Made by a program: the position numbers and the translations under genes | Shown here: positions 1-7,906 of the stretch, piece by piece | Layout: each line of letters starts with the position of its first letter | Numbering within the stretch: the stretch's first letter is position 1 | Assembly: GCF_028994805.1 (NCBI RefSeq) | Contig: NZ_JAJQQP010000007.1 | Location: 81,468-145,467, forward strand | DNA from: Promicromonospora iranensis | Lineage (GTDB): Bacteria; Actinomycetota; Actinomycetes; Actinomycetales; Cellulomonadaceae | Length of the DNA stretch: 64,000 nt | Reading direction: 5' to 3' | The notes under the pieces: model-generated | What the model saw: only the letters and a program-made list of their open reading frames with translations | The model's database searches: none | What the model was told of the DNA's origin: nothing

Positions 1-620
1 CCACCGTCGGCTCCTGGCTTCGCGGTTCCCGGCTTGCCCGTTCCGGGCTTGCTCGGTTCAGGATCTTCGGTCCCCGGCTCGCCCATCCCTGGCTCCTCAG
101 TTCCCGGGTCCTCAGTTCCCGGCTCCTCAGTACCCGGCTCACCTGTTCCGGGCTCACCAATTCCAGGCTCACCAGTTCCAGGCCCACCAGTTCCAGGCCC
201 ACCAGTTCCAGGCCCACCAGTTCCAGGCCCACCAGTTCCAGGCCCAGGGTTCTCTGTGCCAGGCTCACCCGGCCCAGGCTCACCCGGCCCAGGGTCCTCG
301 GACCCCTCCGACGGGACGCCGGTCAGCAGGCCGTCGACCAGTCCGTCCTTGCCCAGCGTGCCCTCGACCACTCCCGGGACGTCGGCGCGCAGGAGCGACC
401 GGACGATTCCCTCGCGGTCGACGAGCTCGCCCACCAGCCCACTCTCGGCCGCAGCGAGGTCGCCGCGCACGGCGGCCTCGTCCTCGGCCGGGTCGGTGGC
501 TCCGTGAGCGACCGGGGCCGGCGGACCTTCCGCTGCGGCGTGCGCGGAGGAGGCACCGACGACCATGAGGCCGCCCGCGACAAGTGCCGTGTAGAGCACG
601 CGTCGGAAGTATCTGTCCAT
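1..620 (-). CDS. Secreted Gly-Pro-Thr repeat protein, C-terminus cut by window edge
   Basis: The frame is open from an ATG at 620 to the left edge of the window, so the C-terminus is missing. The start has a good ribosome binding site (AAGGAGAG). Residues 1-28 look like a Sec signal peptide (MDRYFRR, hydrophobic core, AHA cleavage site). A charged region of about 80 residues follows, and from about residue 105 the protein is built of five-residue units such as GPGTG, GPGTE and GPGME. Five perfect 15-bp DNA copies lie at 171-245. The repeats use CCT, GGA, ACT and GGT codons that are rare elsewhere in the window. It is probably a cell-wall or surface stalk protein, but I do not recognise a family. 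It lies in tandem with the next secreted repeat protein. Confidence 0.7.
   Translation of the reverse strand, partial: MDRYFRRVLYTALVAGGLMVVGASSAHAAAEGPPAPVAHGATDPAEDEAAVRGDLAAAESGLVGELVDREGIVRSLLRADVPGVVEGTLGKDGLVDGLLTGVPSEGSEDPGPGEPGPGEPGTENPGPGTGGPGTGGPGTGGPGTGGPGTGEPGIGEPGTGEPGTEEPGTEDPGTEEPGMGEPGTEDPEPSKPGTGKPGTAKPGADG
171..245. repeat. Five perfect 15-bp tandem repeats
   Basis: The unit ACCAGTTCCAGGCCC is repeated five times without change inside the coding region of the left-edge secreted protein. Degenerate copies extend over roughly positions 20-300. On the minus strand each unit encodes Gly-Pro-Gly-Thr-Gly. Perfect tandem copies suggest recent slippage expansion. Confidence 0.9.
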
Positions 621-701
621 GGGTCTCTCCTTGCCTGGCGTGGAGCCGACGGCAGATTCACCGTCGGGAGATGCCGCACGCGAAGGCGCGGCCCAGCCAG
701 G

Positions 702-2231
702 TCAGGCAGGAGAGACAGGGATGTCCGTGTAGCTGCGCGAGAGCCTCGCGCGCGACTCGTCGGTCGCCACGCGCCAGCAGCGTGCCCGGAAGAGCAGCAG
801 GGCGGAGAGCACCGCGAGGAGCTCACCGCCCGGGACCTTCAGCTGCGGGGCGCCGCCGAGCAGACCGGCCGTGCTCGCCGCCGCGGCGTTGCCGGCACCG
901 CCGGCAACGAGCGGGAGGTCCGCACCGAGGAGGCTCGGGCCGCCCGCGTGGGCGGCCCCCGCCGTCAGGACGTTCAGGGCGAGAACGGCGTCCGATGCGG
1001 TGGCGCCCTCGCGGACGCCCTCCCGCATCAGGTCGAGCATGGCGTGCTGGACGCCCGCAGAGGTCCAGACCACGACCGCGACGCCACCGGGAGCCTGCAG
1101 CGCCCCCGGGGACGTCGCCTCGGCGCCCTCGGCCTGCTCCGCCGGGGCCACCGTGCTGGGGCCGTCCGGCACCGAGGGCTGGACGGGAAGCTCCGGCACG
1201 AGGACACCCGGCGCCGGAGCGGTCGGCTCCACGATCGGGCGGAGCGGCTCGACGACCGGAGCCAGCCCCTCGCCCACCGGAGCGACGACTCCGACGACCG
1301 GCGACAGGACCGGCTTGAGCGCGTCCGTGACCGGAGCGGTGGCGGGCTCGAGCGCCCGCACGATCGGGGAGGTCACACCACCGACGACGTCGGTCACCGG
1401 GGAGACCAGGCCGACGACGGGCTTCAGCACGCCGCCCGTCACCGGGGCGAGCGGCTCGGTCACCACGCCGAGCACCGGCGCCAGCGGGGAGACGACCTGC
1501 CCGACCAGTCCTGCCACCGGGGTCAGCTGTTTCCCGACAGGTTCGGTCACCGGCTTGAGCGCCTCGCCGACCTGCTCCGTGACGGGCTTGAGGATCGGGT
1601 CGGAGACCTGCTCGACGACCTCGGCGACACCCGCGACGGGCTTCTCGGTGATCCGTGTCACCGCCTCACCCACAGGTGCGGTCACCGTGCTGACAGGCTC
1701 GGTCACCGGCTTCAGCACGCCGTCGGTGACCAGGTCCACCGCCCCCGCGACCGGCTTCGTGGCCGGCTCGGCCACCTTTCCGGTGAGCTCGTTCTTCCCG
1801 GTCGACCCGGGAGCAGGCGCGGCAGGCTCTGGCACCGGCTTCGCGGCAGGCTCCGCCACGGCGGGCTCCGCCGCGGCAACGGGCGCCTCGGGCTCCGCTT
1901 CCGGCGCAGGCTCAGCGGCCGGGCCGGGCGCAGGAGCCGAGGGCTCGGGTGCGGACGGCTCCGTCGTCGCCGAGGCACTGCCCGCCGTGGCCCCGACGGC
2001 TGTGGTGTTGGTCAGCCCGATCAGGTCGGTGGTTCGCGTGACGGTCTGCGTCGTCGCCTCGACCGTGTCACCGAGGACGGAGCCGAGCGGGCCGCGTTCC
2101 GCGGCGCTCGACGGGGCCGCGAGAGTGACGCCCAGCGCGAGGCCCGCTGCGCCGAGCGCGAAGGTCCCGACGGCGCGCGCGACAGCACGACGGAGGTGAT
2201 CCCCCGTGCCCGTCAGCGCGTCCTTCGACAT
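702..2231 (-). CDS. Secreted Pro/Val/Thr-rich repetitive protein
   Basis: This 509-residue protein has a long signal peptide (about residues 1-44, ending near APSSAAERG). A Pro/Ala/Glu-rich stretch covers roughly 90-150. A long repetitive zone of units like KPVTEPV, APVTGG and SPVVGVVAPV runs to about residue 340. The C-terminal part (about 370-480) is less repetitive and contains a short hydrophobic segment (LLAVLSALLLF). No LPXTG motif or catalytic motif is visible. An extracellular structural or wall-associated role is an inference from composition. It lies 81 bp upstream of, and in the same direction as, the other secreted repeat protein, so the two may be co-transcribed. The 225 bp upstream are AT-rich for this genome and probably hold the promoter. 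Confidence 0.65.
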   Translation of the reverse strand: MSKDALTGTGDHLRRAVARAVGTFALGAAGLALGVTLAAPSSAAERGPLGSVLGDTVEATTQTVTRTTDLIGLTNTTAVGATAGSASATTEPSAPEPSAPAPGPAAEPAPEAEPEAPVAAAEPAVAEPAAKPVPEPAAPAPGSTGKNELTGKVAEPATKPVAGAVDLVTDGVLKPVTEPVSTVTAPVGEAVTRITEKPVAGVAEVVEQVSDPILKPVTEQVGEALKPVTEPVGKQLTPVAGLVGQVVSPLAPVLGVVTEPLAPVTGGVLKPVVGLVSPVTDVVGGVTSPIVRALEPATAPVTDALKPVLSPVVGVVAPVGEGLAPVVEPLRPIVEPTAPAPGVLVPELPVQPSVPDGPSTVAPAEQAEGAEATSPGALQAPGGVAVVVWTSAGVQHAMLDLMREGVREGATASDAVLALNVLTAGAAHAGGPSLLGADLPLVAGGAGNAAAASTAGLLGGAPQLKVPGGELLAVLSALLLFRARCWRVATDESRARLSRSYTDIPVSPA

Positions 2232-2456
2232 CGGTCTCCTGCTCTCCGGCCCCCGTGTGGGCCGCTACCAGACATGCATACACATTTAATCTGCTCGGGG
2301 TTCCCGAACTCGGCAACTGCATATCTGCGGTTTGCGGATCGCGAATTTTGTGCTTAGGAACTGCGACATGTCGGAAGAGGCGCGCTATCTCGCCCTTCTT
2401 CCGCTAATCCGCACGATTGGAACGGGGCATCCCGGGGCCGAGGGTGAACTCACAGA

Positions 2457-3713
2457 TCACCCGACGGTGGCCCCGAAGACGAGGCCCAGCACATAGGTGA
2501 CGCCCGCCGCGCCGAGGCCGATCGCGATCTGGCGCAGCGCCCTGGTGAGTGGGGAGGTGCCCGACAACAGCCCGACCACGGCACCCGTCACCAGCAGCGC
2601 GAGCCCCACGAGCGCGGTGGCGACGACCACGGCGGCGAGTCCCTCGAGCCCGAACAGGTAGGGCAGCACCGGGACCACTGCGCCCGACGCGAAGAAGCAG
2701 AAGGACGAGACCGCCGCGCCCCATGCGGTCCCGTGCGTCTCGAGGTCGTCCGCGCCGTCCAGGTCGTCCGCGTCGTCGGCGGAGTCGGTGCCGTCCGCGG
2801 GACGCTCCGCGGCGGAAGCCCCGTGCACCCGGAGGAGCGGCCCCTGCTGTTCCGTGGGAGTGACCGCGAGCCGGGCGAGCACGGCGTCGGCGTGCGCGGT
2901 CGCGTCCTCGATGGTCATGCCCCGGGCCCTGTACACGAGCGCCAGCTCGTTCGCGTCGACGTCGAGGTGCGGCAGGGCGGCGCCGGCCGCGGGCGACGGC
3001 GACGACGCCTCGAGCAGCTCGCGCTGCGAGCGCACCGACACGAACTCCCCCGCACCCATCGAGAGCGCACCCGCGAGAAGTCCGGCGAGCCCGGACAGCA
3101 GCACGGTGCTCGTCGCCACGCCGGAGGCGCCGATGCCGAGCACGAGCGCGAGGTTCGACACGAGCCCGTCGTTCGCGCCGAACACGGCGGCACGGAACGT
3201 GCCCGACAGCCGGTTCCGGCCGCGGGTTGCCAGCGCCCGCACCACTTCCTCGTGGATCTGCTCGTCGGCCGCCATGGTCACCGTGGCATCGGCGTCGTGC
3301 GCGTACGACGACCTGGCCTCGGCCCGCTGCGCGAGCGCCAGCACGAAGACGCCGCCGAAGCGGCGGGCGAGGAAGCCGAGCGCCCGGGTCCGGAGGTCGC
3401 CACGCACGGGCGCGCCGACGTCGGGGCCCAGGAGATCGAGCCAGTGTGACTCGTGCCTCTTCTCCGCGCGCGCGAGCGCGAGCAGGATCTCGCGCTCCTC
3501 ACCGGCGCGTCGTCCGGCGAGGTCACGGTAGACCGCGGCCTCGGCTCGCTCGTCCGCGAGCAGCCGGCGCCACCGCCGGACGTCGGCGCGGGTCCGACGG
3601 CGGGACGGGTGCAGCTCCTGCGCACGCTCGGCGGGCGTGGGGGTGCTGCCGGACGAGCGTCGGGCCGGGTCGGAAGGTATGTGGGGCACGACGTCATCAT
3701 GCCCACGGATCAC
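2457..3713 (-). CDS. Ferritin-like/VIT1 (CCC1) family iron or manganese transporter
   Basis: This is a 418-residue fusion. Residues about 45-160 form a ferritin-like (erythrin) helical bundle with iron-ligand-type residues (AEKRHESHW, ADEQIHEE). The rest is a VIT1/CCC1 membrane domain: two helices after FGANDGLVSNLAL, a cytoplasmic metal-binding segment (MGAGEFVSVRSQRELL), an acidic insert near 300-325, then three C-terminal helices. The family includes vacuolar iron transporters and MbfA, which export Fe2+ or Mn2+ and use the ferritin-like domain to collect iron, so an iron-detoxification role is likely. The longest frame starts with GTG. No strong ribosome binding site decides the start, so the N-terminus is uncertain. 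It is divergent from the RNase H gene. Confidence 0.85.
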   Translation of the reverse strand: MIRGHDDVVPHIPSDPARRSSGSTPTPAERAQELHPSRRRTRADVRRWRRLLADERAEAAVYRDLAGRRAGEEREILLALARAEKRHESHWLDLLGPDVGAPVRGDLRTRALGFLARRFGGVFVLALAQRAEARSSYAHDADATVTMAADEQIHEEVVRALATRGRNRLSGTFRAAVFGANDGLVSNLALVLGIGASGVATSTVLLSGLAGLLAGALSMGAGEFVSVRSQRELLEASSPSPAAGAALPHLDVDANELALVYRARGMTIEDATAHADAVLARLAVTPTEQQGPLLRVHGASAAERPADGTDSADDADDLDGADDLETHGTAWGAAVSSFCFFASGAVVPVLPYLFGLEGLAAVVVATALVGLALLVTGAVVGLLSGTSPLTRALRQIAIGLGAAGVTYVLGLVFGATVG

Positions 3714-3833
3714 GGGGCGTGGGTTTCGTGGCTCCAGCGGAGGTTTTTCGCCCGGCCGAACTCCGTGCCCGTCCGGGGCCGAACCTCCCGTTCCCCGGCC
3801 TGCCGTACGGATTCACGAGCAGAAGGATGCACA

Positions 3834-4445
3834 ATGGACGCCGTGATCATCGTCAGCACGCACGGGTCGGCCGCACCCGGCGGCGCGATCGGATGGGCGT
3901 GGATCAACCACGCGGGCGGCCAGTTCGACTCGGGCGGCGCTGCCCGAGGAAACGACCAGGTAGCCGCGCTCTCGGCCTTGCTGCGGGCGATCGAGGCCCA
4001 CCCGGGTGACGAGCCCCTGCTCGTGGAGTCCGGCTCGCAGTACGCCATCCGATCAGTGTCCGAGTGGTCCGAAGGATGGAAGCGCAACGACTGGCGCTCC
4101 CCGTCCGGCGATCCCGTCCCGAATCTCGACCTCGTGCAGGGCATCGACCGTGCCGTCACGGAACGCACGGGCCCGGTCCGCTTCCACTGGGTACGGGGGC
4201 ACGTCGGCAACCCCTACAACGAGCGCGTCGACCAGCTCGCCGGCTTCGCCGCCGAGGAGTGGGACGCGGGACGTGGCGGTGTCGGCGAGATGCTCGTGCC
4301 GGACGCCGGGATGATCCCGGACGCCGAGCTGCGCCACGCGAGCGCCGCCGCGGAGACGCCGGAGCCCTCTGCCCGCGTCACGCCGCCTGCCCCGGTCGGG
4401 ACCGCGGCCGGCCGGACGTGGGTCGCGGACACCCTGTTCGACTGA
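3834..4445 (+). CDS. RNase HI-fold protein lacking most catalytic carboxylates
   Basis: The 203-residue protein aligns along its length with E. coli RNase HI. The SQYxxRxxxxWxxxWKxxxW region, PVPNLDL, and GHVGNPYNERVDQLA are all conserved. Three of the four metal-binding acids are replaced: Asp10 is His10 (STHGS), Glu48 is Ala44 and Asp70 is Gly67 (ESGSQY). His123 and Asp133 of the last motif remain. Residues after about 145 are a non-conserved tail. The ATG has an AGAAGG site seven bases upstream, which fixes the start. Binding of RNA:DNA hybrid or double-stranded RNA without cleavage is possible, but this is inference. Downstream is a long hairpin shared with the convergent lyase gene. Confidence 0.85.
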   Translation: MDAVIIVSTHGSAAPGGAIGWAWINHAGGQFDSGGAARGNDQVAALSALLRAIEAHPGDEPLLVESGSQYAIRSVSEWSEGWKRNDWRSPSGDPVPNLDLVQGIDRAVTERTGPVRFHWVRGHVGNPYNERVDQLAGFAAEEWDAGRGGVGEMLVPDAGMIPDAELRHASAAAETPEPSARVTPPAPVGTAAGRTWVADTLFD

Positions 4446-4488
4446 GCTCGACCGAGTTCGACCGACGGTCGTTCGGCCGGGGACAGAG

Positions 4489-4535
4489 CTGCGGCCCTGA
4501 CCCGACGTACCAGGTGCGTCGGGTCAGGGCCGCAG
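4489..4535. terminator. Bidirectional hairpin terminator
   Basis: Perfect 19-bp arms at 4489-4507 and 4517-4535 enclose a 9-base loop (TACCAGGTG). It lies between the convergent RNase H-like and lyase genes. There is no T-tract, as is usual for high-GC actinobacterial terminators. Confidence 0.85.
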
Positions 4536-4558
4536 TCCGCGTCTGGTGCGAGGACGGG

Positions 4559-6070
4559 CTACAGGCCGGCCAGCAGGAGGTCGTCAGCGGTCCGGGCGGC
4601 CGGGGCGACCCGGCCGGTGGTGGCCGGGTCGGCGTCGTCGGCGCCGTCGTCCTTCCTGGCCGCCTCCCGCAGGAAGAGCGGAACAGGCTTCGCCGTACGG
4701 GCGCTGAACTCGAGCCGGTCGGCGACGGCGCGCGCGTGCTGCGCCATCTCGTGCGCGATGGTGATGCTCTCGCCCAGGTAGGCGCTCGGGTCGATCAGGC
4801 GGCGGATCTCGTCGCGGTCGAAGTAGGCGCTGACCGTGGTGTTCCGCACCAGCAGGTCGAGGAACCGCTCGTCGCCGACGGCGGACTCCTGCGCCACCTC
4901 GTACACGACCTCGTGCGCCTTCTGCCGACCGATGCGCTCGCCCAGCTCCATCATGAGCGACTCCGAGCCGATGAGCCCCTCGCTGAGGGCGAGGTTCGAC
5001 CGCATCCGCTGCTCGTCCAGCTCCAGCCCGTCGAGGATGACGTCGAGCCGGGTCAGGATGTCGCCGCCGAGCACCGTGGCGCGCTTGACCGTCTCCTCCA
5101 GGAGGTCGGTCATGCCGCCGTTCGCCTCGTGGTCGTGCTGCATCGCCTCGAGCGCCGGTGCGGCGAGCGCACGGAGCTGTGCACTCATCGACAGGAGGTC
5201 GAGGGCGAGCTGCGGGTTGCGCTTGTGCGGCATGGTCGAGCTGCCGACGGTCCCGTCCGGGATGGGCTCGAACGCCTCGCCGAACTCCGGCTGCATCATC
5301 GAGTAGATGTCCTTGCCGATCTTGCCCGCGGTGCCGGCCACCTGGCCGAGGACGAGCACCAGCTCCACGATGCCGTCGTTGATCGCGCGTGACGGGACGG
5401 GCATGGTGCCCAGCCCGAGGTGGTTGGCGACCCGGCGCTCGACCTCGCGACCGGCCGGCCCGAACGACGCGAACGTGCCGACGGCGCCGCCCATGAGCAC
5501 CCGGAACAGCCGGTCCTCGAGGCGCTCGAGCCGGTCGGTGTGGGCCGTGAGCTCGTCGATCCAGACCGCCACCTTGAAGCCGAAGGTGATCGGGACGGCG
5601 TGCTGGCTGTGCGTACGGCCCGCCATCGGCACCGCTGCGGAGGCGTCGGCCTGCTTCGACATGCCGCGCAGCACCTTGGCGAGCAGGTCCTTGACGGCGC
5701 GGTGCGCGTCACGCAGCACCAGCACGTCGGCCGTCTGCGTGATGTTCTGCGTGGTGGCACCCCAGTGCACCCATCCACCGTGCTCGCGCCCGACCACGCG
5801 GGCGAACTCCTCGATGAGCGGCATCAGAGGGTGGCTCGCCGACACCGTCTCGGCCGCCACCCGGTCGAGGTCGAGCTTCTCGATCTGTGCCGCCTGCGCG
5901 ATCGCCTCCCCTGCCGGCTCCGGGATCAGGCCGACCTCGGCCTCGGCCAGTGCGAGCGCGGCCTCGACGTCGAGCCGCGCCTGGAATCGGTTCTCGACGC
6001 TGAAGAGGTGCGCGATCCCGGCGTCGGGCACGCGTCCGTCAGTAAAGTGTCGAATCGATTCGCTGTGCAT
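4559..6070 (-). CDS. Fumarase/aspartase-superfamily lyase (adenylosuccinate-lyase-like)
   Basis: The product is about 503 residues. The superfamily signature GSSTMPHKRNP is near residue 280. The other conserved blocks are also present: SASHPLMPL, HWGATTQNITQ, and AGRTHSQHAVPITFG with its general acid/base His. Family members catalyse anti-elimination of fumarate or lactonisation of 3-carboxymuconate. The closest known groups are the PurB-like and PcaB-like lyases, and the substrate cannot be read from the sequence. I chose the ATG at 6070, preceded by GGGGA eight bases upstream, over an in-frame GTG at 6085. A tail rich in Asp and Ala follows residue 470. It is monocistronic and ends at a strong hairpin shared with its neighbour. 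Confidence 0.8.
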   Translation of the reverse strand: MHSESIRHFTDGRVPDAGIAHLFSVENRFQARLDVEAALALAEAEVGLIPEPAGEAIAQAAQIEKLDLDRVAAETVSASHPLMPLIEEFARVVGREHGGWVHWGATTQNITQTADVLVLRDAHRAVKDLLAKVLRGMSKQADASAAVPMAGRTHSQHAVPITFGFKVAVWIDELTAHTDRLERLEDRLFRVLMGGAVGTFASFGPAGREVERRVANHLGLGTMPVPSRAINDGIVELVLVLGQVAGTAGKIGKDIYSMMQPEFGEAFEPIPDGTVGSSTMPHKRNPQLALDLLSMSAQLRALAAPALEAMQHDHEANGGMTDLLEETVKRATVLGGDILTRLDVILDGLELDEQRMRSNLALSEGLIGSESLMMELGERIGRQKAHEVVYEVAQESAVGDERFLDLLVRNTTVSAYFDRDEIRRLIDPSAYLGESITIAHEMAQHARAVADRLEFSARTAKPVPLFLREAARKDDGADDADPATTGRVAPAARTADDLLLAGL

Positions 6071-6476
6071 TTCTGGTTTCCCCACTCAGTTTTCTCGCCG
6101 TACGTGACTGGACGTGCACTGACAGGTCTGACCCGGGTACGGGGCCGGTCTGCCGGCGGTCTCCTTCTCCACCGCACCGGCCGCCGTGGAGCCTTGCCCG
6201 CCGGCCTGCCGTGCTGAACGCACTGTGCCGATTGCTCGATGCACCGAGTTGCTGTTCCGAATGATGGGAGAAGAAACCGCCCCCAGATTAGCCGAACTGT
6301 TTCGGGAATGTAACGGGAGTGAGGCCTGTCACACGGATCGCCGGTTCCCGGAGGGCCCGCAACCTGCCGTTCTGCAGGGCAGTGACCGGGCGGTGACCGG
6401 CGACGGGTGAACTTTCCTGGTGCTCGTTCGTCGTCTCACATGGCGAGAACGCAGGGCAGGCCGCCGACGCAGAGAA
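6071..6476. other. Non-coding interval upstream of the lyase gene
   Basis: About 400 bp with lower GC content than its surroundings, especially 6220-6330. It must contain the leftward promoter of the lyase gene. Frames on the plus strand in this interval have no ribosome binding site or recognisable protein, so I call no gene. Confidence 0.6.
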
Positions 6477-6513
6477 CCCGGCCGCACGTGCCGTCGAGGG
6501 GCGTGCGGCCGGG
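6477..6513 (-). terminator. Hairpin behind the 46-codon gene
   Basis: Perfect 12-bp arms (CCCGGCCGCACG at 6477-6488 and its complement at 6502-6513) enclose a 13-base loop. The stem continues as AGAG/CTCT after a two-base bulge. It sits about 45 bp behind the stop of the small leftward gene and fits a terminator. Confidence 0.7.
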
Positions 6514-6557
6514 CTCTCCGTCGAGGCACCGGCTGGTGCGGCGCGAGCGTGGTGCGG

Positions 6558-6698
6558 TCAGCCCGCGGACGCGTCGTCGGCCGGGGCTTCGTGTTGCTCG
6601 CGTTGAGGCGCGAAGGCCTCGGTGGCGCTTCGATGCAGGAGCGTGGTGCGGCGAGGGTTGGCGATGGAGTGGTACTGGGCGTCGTCGGCGTCCGTCAT
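6558..6698 (-). CDS. Small 46-residue protein, unknown function
   Basis: A 46-codon frame starts at an ATG directly behind an unusually strong ribosome binding site (GGAGGAGG) and ends with TGA. About 45 bp further on lies a 12-bp GC hairpin that would end its transcript. The peptide is hydrophilic, begins MTDADDAQYH, has an Arg/Thr-rich centre (NPRRTTLLHR) and an acidic Ala-rich tail (APADDASAG). It has no signal peptide, no transmembrane segment and no cysteines. Nothing I recognise matches it. The combination of site, frame and terminator in an otherwise empty 790-bp region is the evidence that it is real. Confidence 0.55.
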   Translation of the reverse strand: MTDADDAQYHSIANPRRTTLLHRSATEAFAPQREQHEAPADDASAG

Positions 6699-6859
6699 GA
6701 TCCTCCTCCGGTGCAGGCGTACGGCTACGGTGCACGTGGTTCACCGCTCTGTGCGGATCAACTATTTTCGTTGATACCGAGTCGCGCCGTCGACTGAAGT
6801 GCCTGTGACATCTGCCTCATCGCGCCGTCAGAACTTTGCCGCGGGCACGCTCGTTGGTG

Positions 6860-7906
6860 CTACCCGTCCGCCCTGGGCGCGACGGCGGCGCCCGGAGGGA
6901 CACCGCGCACGCGGTACCCGGTGGGGAACAGCTGGTAGCGGCCTGCCACCAGGCCCCAGAGGCCGCGCGGCGCCAGGAGGACCACTGCCACCGCCACCGC
7001 GCCGAGCACCACCAGGTACCAGGTGCCGAGCGGTGCCAGTGCCTGCTGCAGCGCCCAGTAGAGGACTGCCCCGACGAGCGGGCCCTCGATGGTCCCGATC
7101 CCGCCGACCACCACGATGAAGATCATCGCGGCGGTCCAGCTCACGGAGTAGATCGATCCCGGCGTCACCCCGAGCGTGCTCAGCGCCACGAGGGCACCCG
7201 CGAGCGCCGCACCGCCCGATCCTGCGACGTAGACGAGGCGCCTGCCCCGGTCCACCGCTACGCCCAGGCTGCTCGCGGCGACGCGGTCGTCACGGATCGC
7301 GGTGAGGCCGAGTCCCACGCGGGAGCGCATGAGCAGGTACGTCCCGAGCACGACGGCGACCATGAGCGCCAGCGCGAACCAGTAGACGAAGGCGACCCGC
7401 TCCACCCGGTCGGTGCCGCGGAAGGCGCTGAGGGAGAGCCCGGTCCCGCCACCGAGCCCGTCGATCCGCATGGTGACGAGCCGGAACACCTCCGCCACGA
7501 CCCAGGTGCCGATGGCGAAGTACCCGCCGGCCAGGCGGAACACGAGGTAGCTCGTGGGCAGGGCGATCGCGGCACCGACCAGGCCGGCGGCTGGCACGGC
7601 CAGCCACAGCGGGGCCCCGACGGCGTCGGCGAGCTGGATCAGGGCGTACCCGCCCACGCCGACGTACGCCTGCTGGCCGACGCTCACCATGCCGCCGTAC
7701 CCCGCGAGCAGGTTCCAGGTGGTACCGAGTATCACGAGGGCGAAGAGCATCACGAGGCTCGACAGCGCGCCCAGGGTCACCACGTAGGGCACGACCGCGG
7801 CGAGCAGGACGACCACGACCAGCAGGACGCCCCCACCGGCCAGCGATCCGCGCCCGCCGCGCGTGATCGTCCGGGTGGCAGCTCGGGCCGCACCGGCGTC
7901 GCTCAT
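6860..7906 (-). CDS. livM: Branched-chain/aromatic-type ABC importer permease, LivM family
   Basis: This 348-residue membrane protein has about nine to ten helices. It has the LivM signature regions (WNLLAGYGGMVSVGQQAYVG, RLAGGYFAIGTWVVAEV, GGIGTIEGPLVGAVLYW). LivM forms the translocation pore with LivH. The start ATG overlaps the stop of the livH gene by four bases (ATGA), indicating translational coupling. It is the last gene of the leftward operon. Because the same operon encodes a phenolic monooxygenase and a ring-cleavage dioxygenase, the substrate may be an aromatic compound and not an amino acid. That specificity is inference. Confidence 0.9.
   Translation of the reverse strand: MSDAGAARAATRTITRGGRGSLAGGGVLLVVVVLLAAVVPYVVTLGALSSLVMLFALVILGTTWNLLAGYGGMVSVGQQAYVGVGGYALIQLADAVGAPLWLAVPAAGLVGAAIALPTSYLVFRLAGGYFAIGTWVVAEVFRLVTMRIDGLGGGTGLSLSAFRGTDRVERVAFVYWFALALMVAVVLGTYLLMRSRVGLGLTAIRDDRVAASSLGVAVDRGRRLVYVAGSGGAALAGALVALSTLGVTPGSIYSVSWTAAMIFIVVVGGIGTIEGPLVGAVLYWALQQALAPLGTWYLVVLGAVAVAVVLLAPRGLWGLVAGRYQLFPTGYRVRGVPPGAAVAPRADG

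Noticed and set aside
171-245. CRISPR-like array
   Set aside because: The 15-bp repeats are contiguous, without spacers, and lie in a coding region. No cas genes are present.
34-507. Plus-strand frame encoding a Pro/Gly/Ser repeat protein
   Set aside because: It is the complement of the signal-peptide-bearing minus-strand gene at 1-620, which has a ribosome binding site and a plausible secreted layout.
504-2357. 617-codon plus-strand frame rich in Arg, Asp and Gly
   Set aside because: It is antisense to the secreted repetitive protein. Its composition is that of a shadow frame in GC-rich DNA, and no domain is visible.
6186-6797. Plus-strand frames of 74-125 codons in the region between the lyase and livM
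   Set aside because: They have no ribosome binding site and no protein-like composition, and they overlap the better supported 46-codon minus-strand gene and its hairpin.
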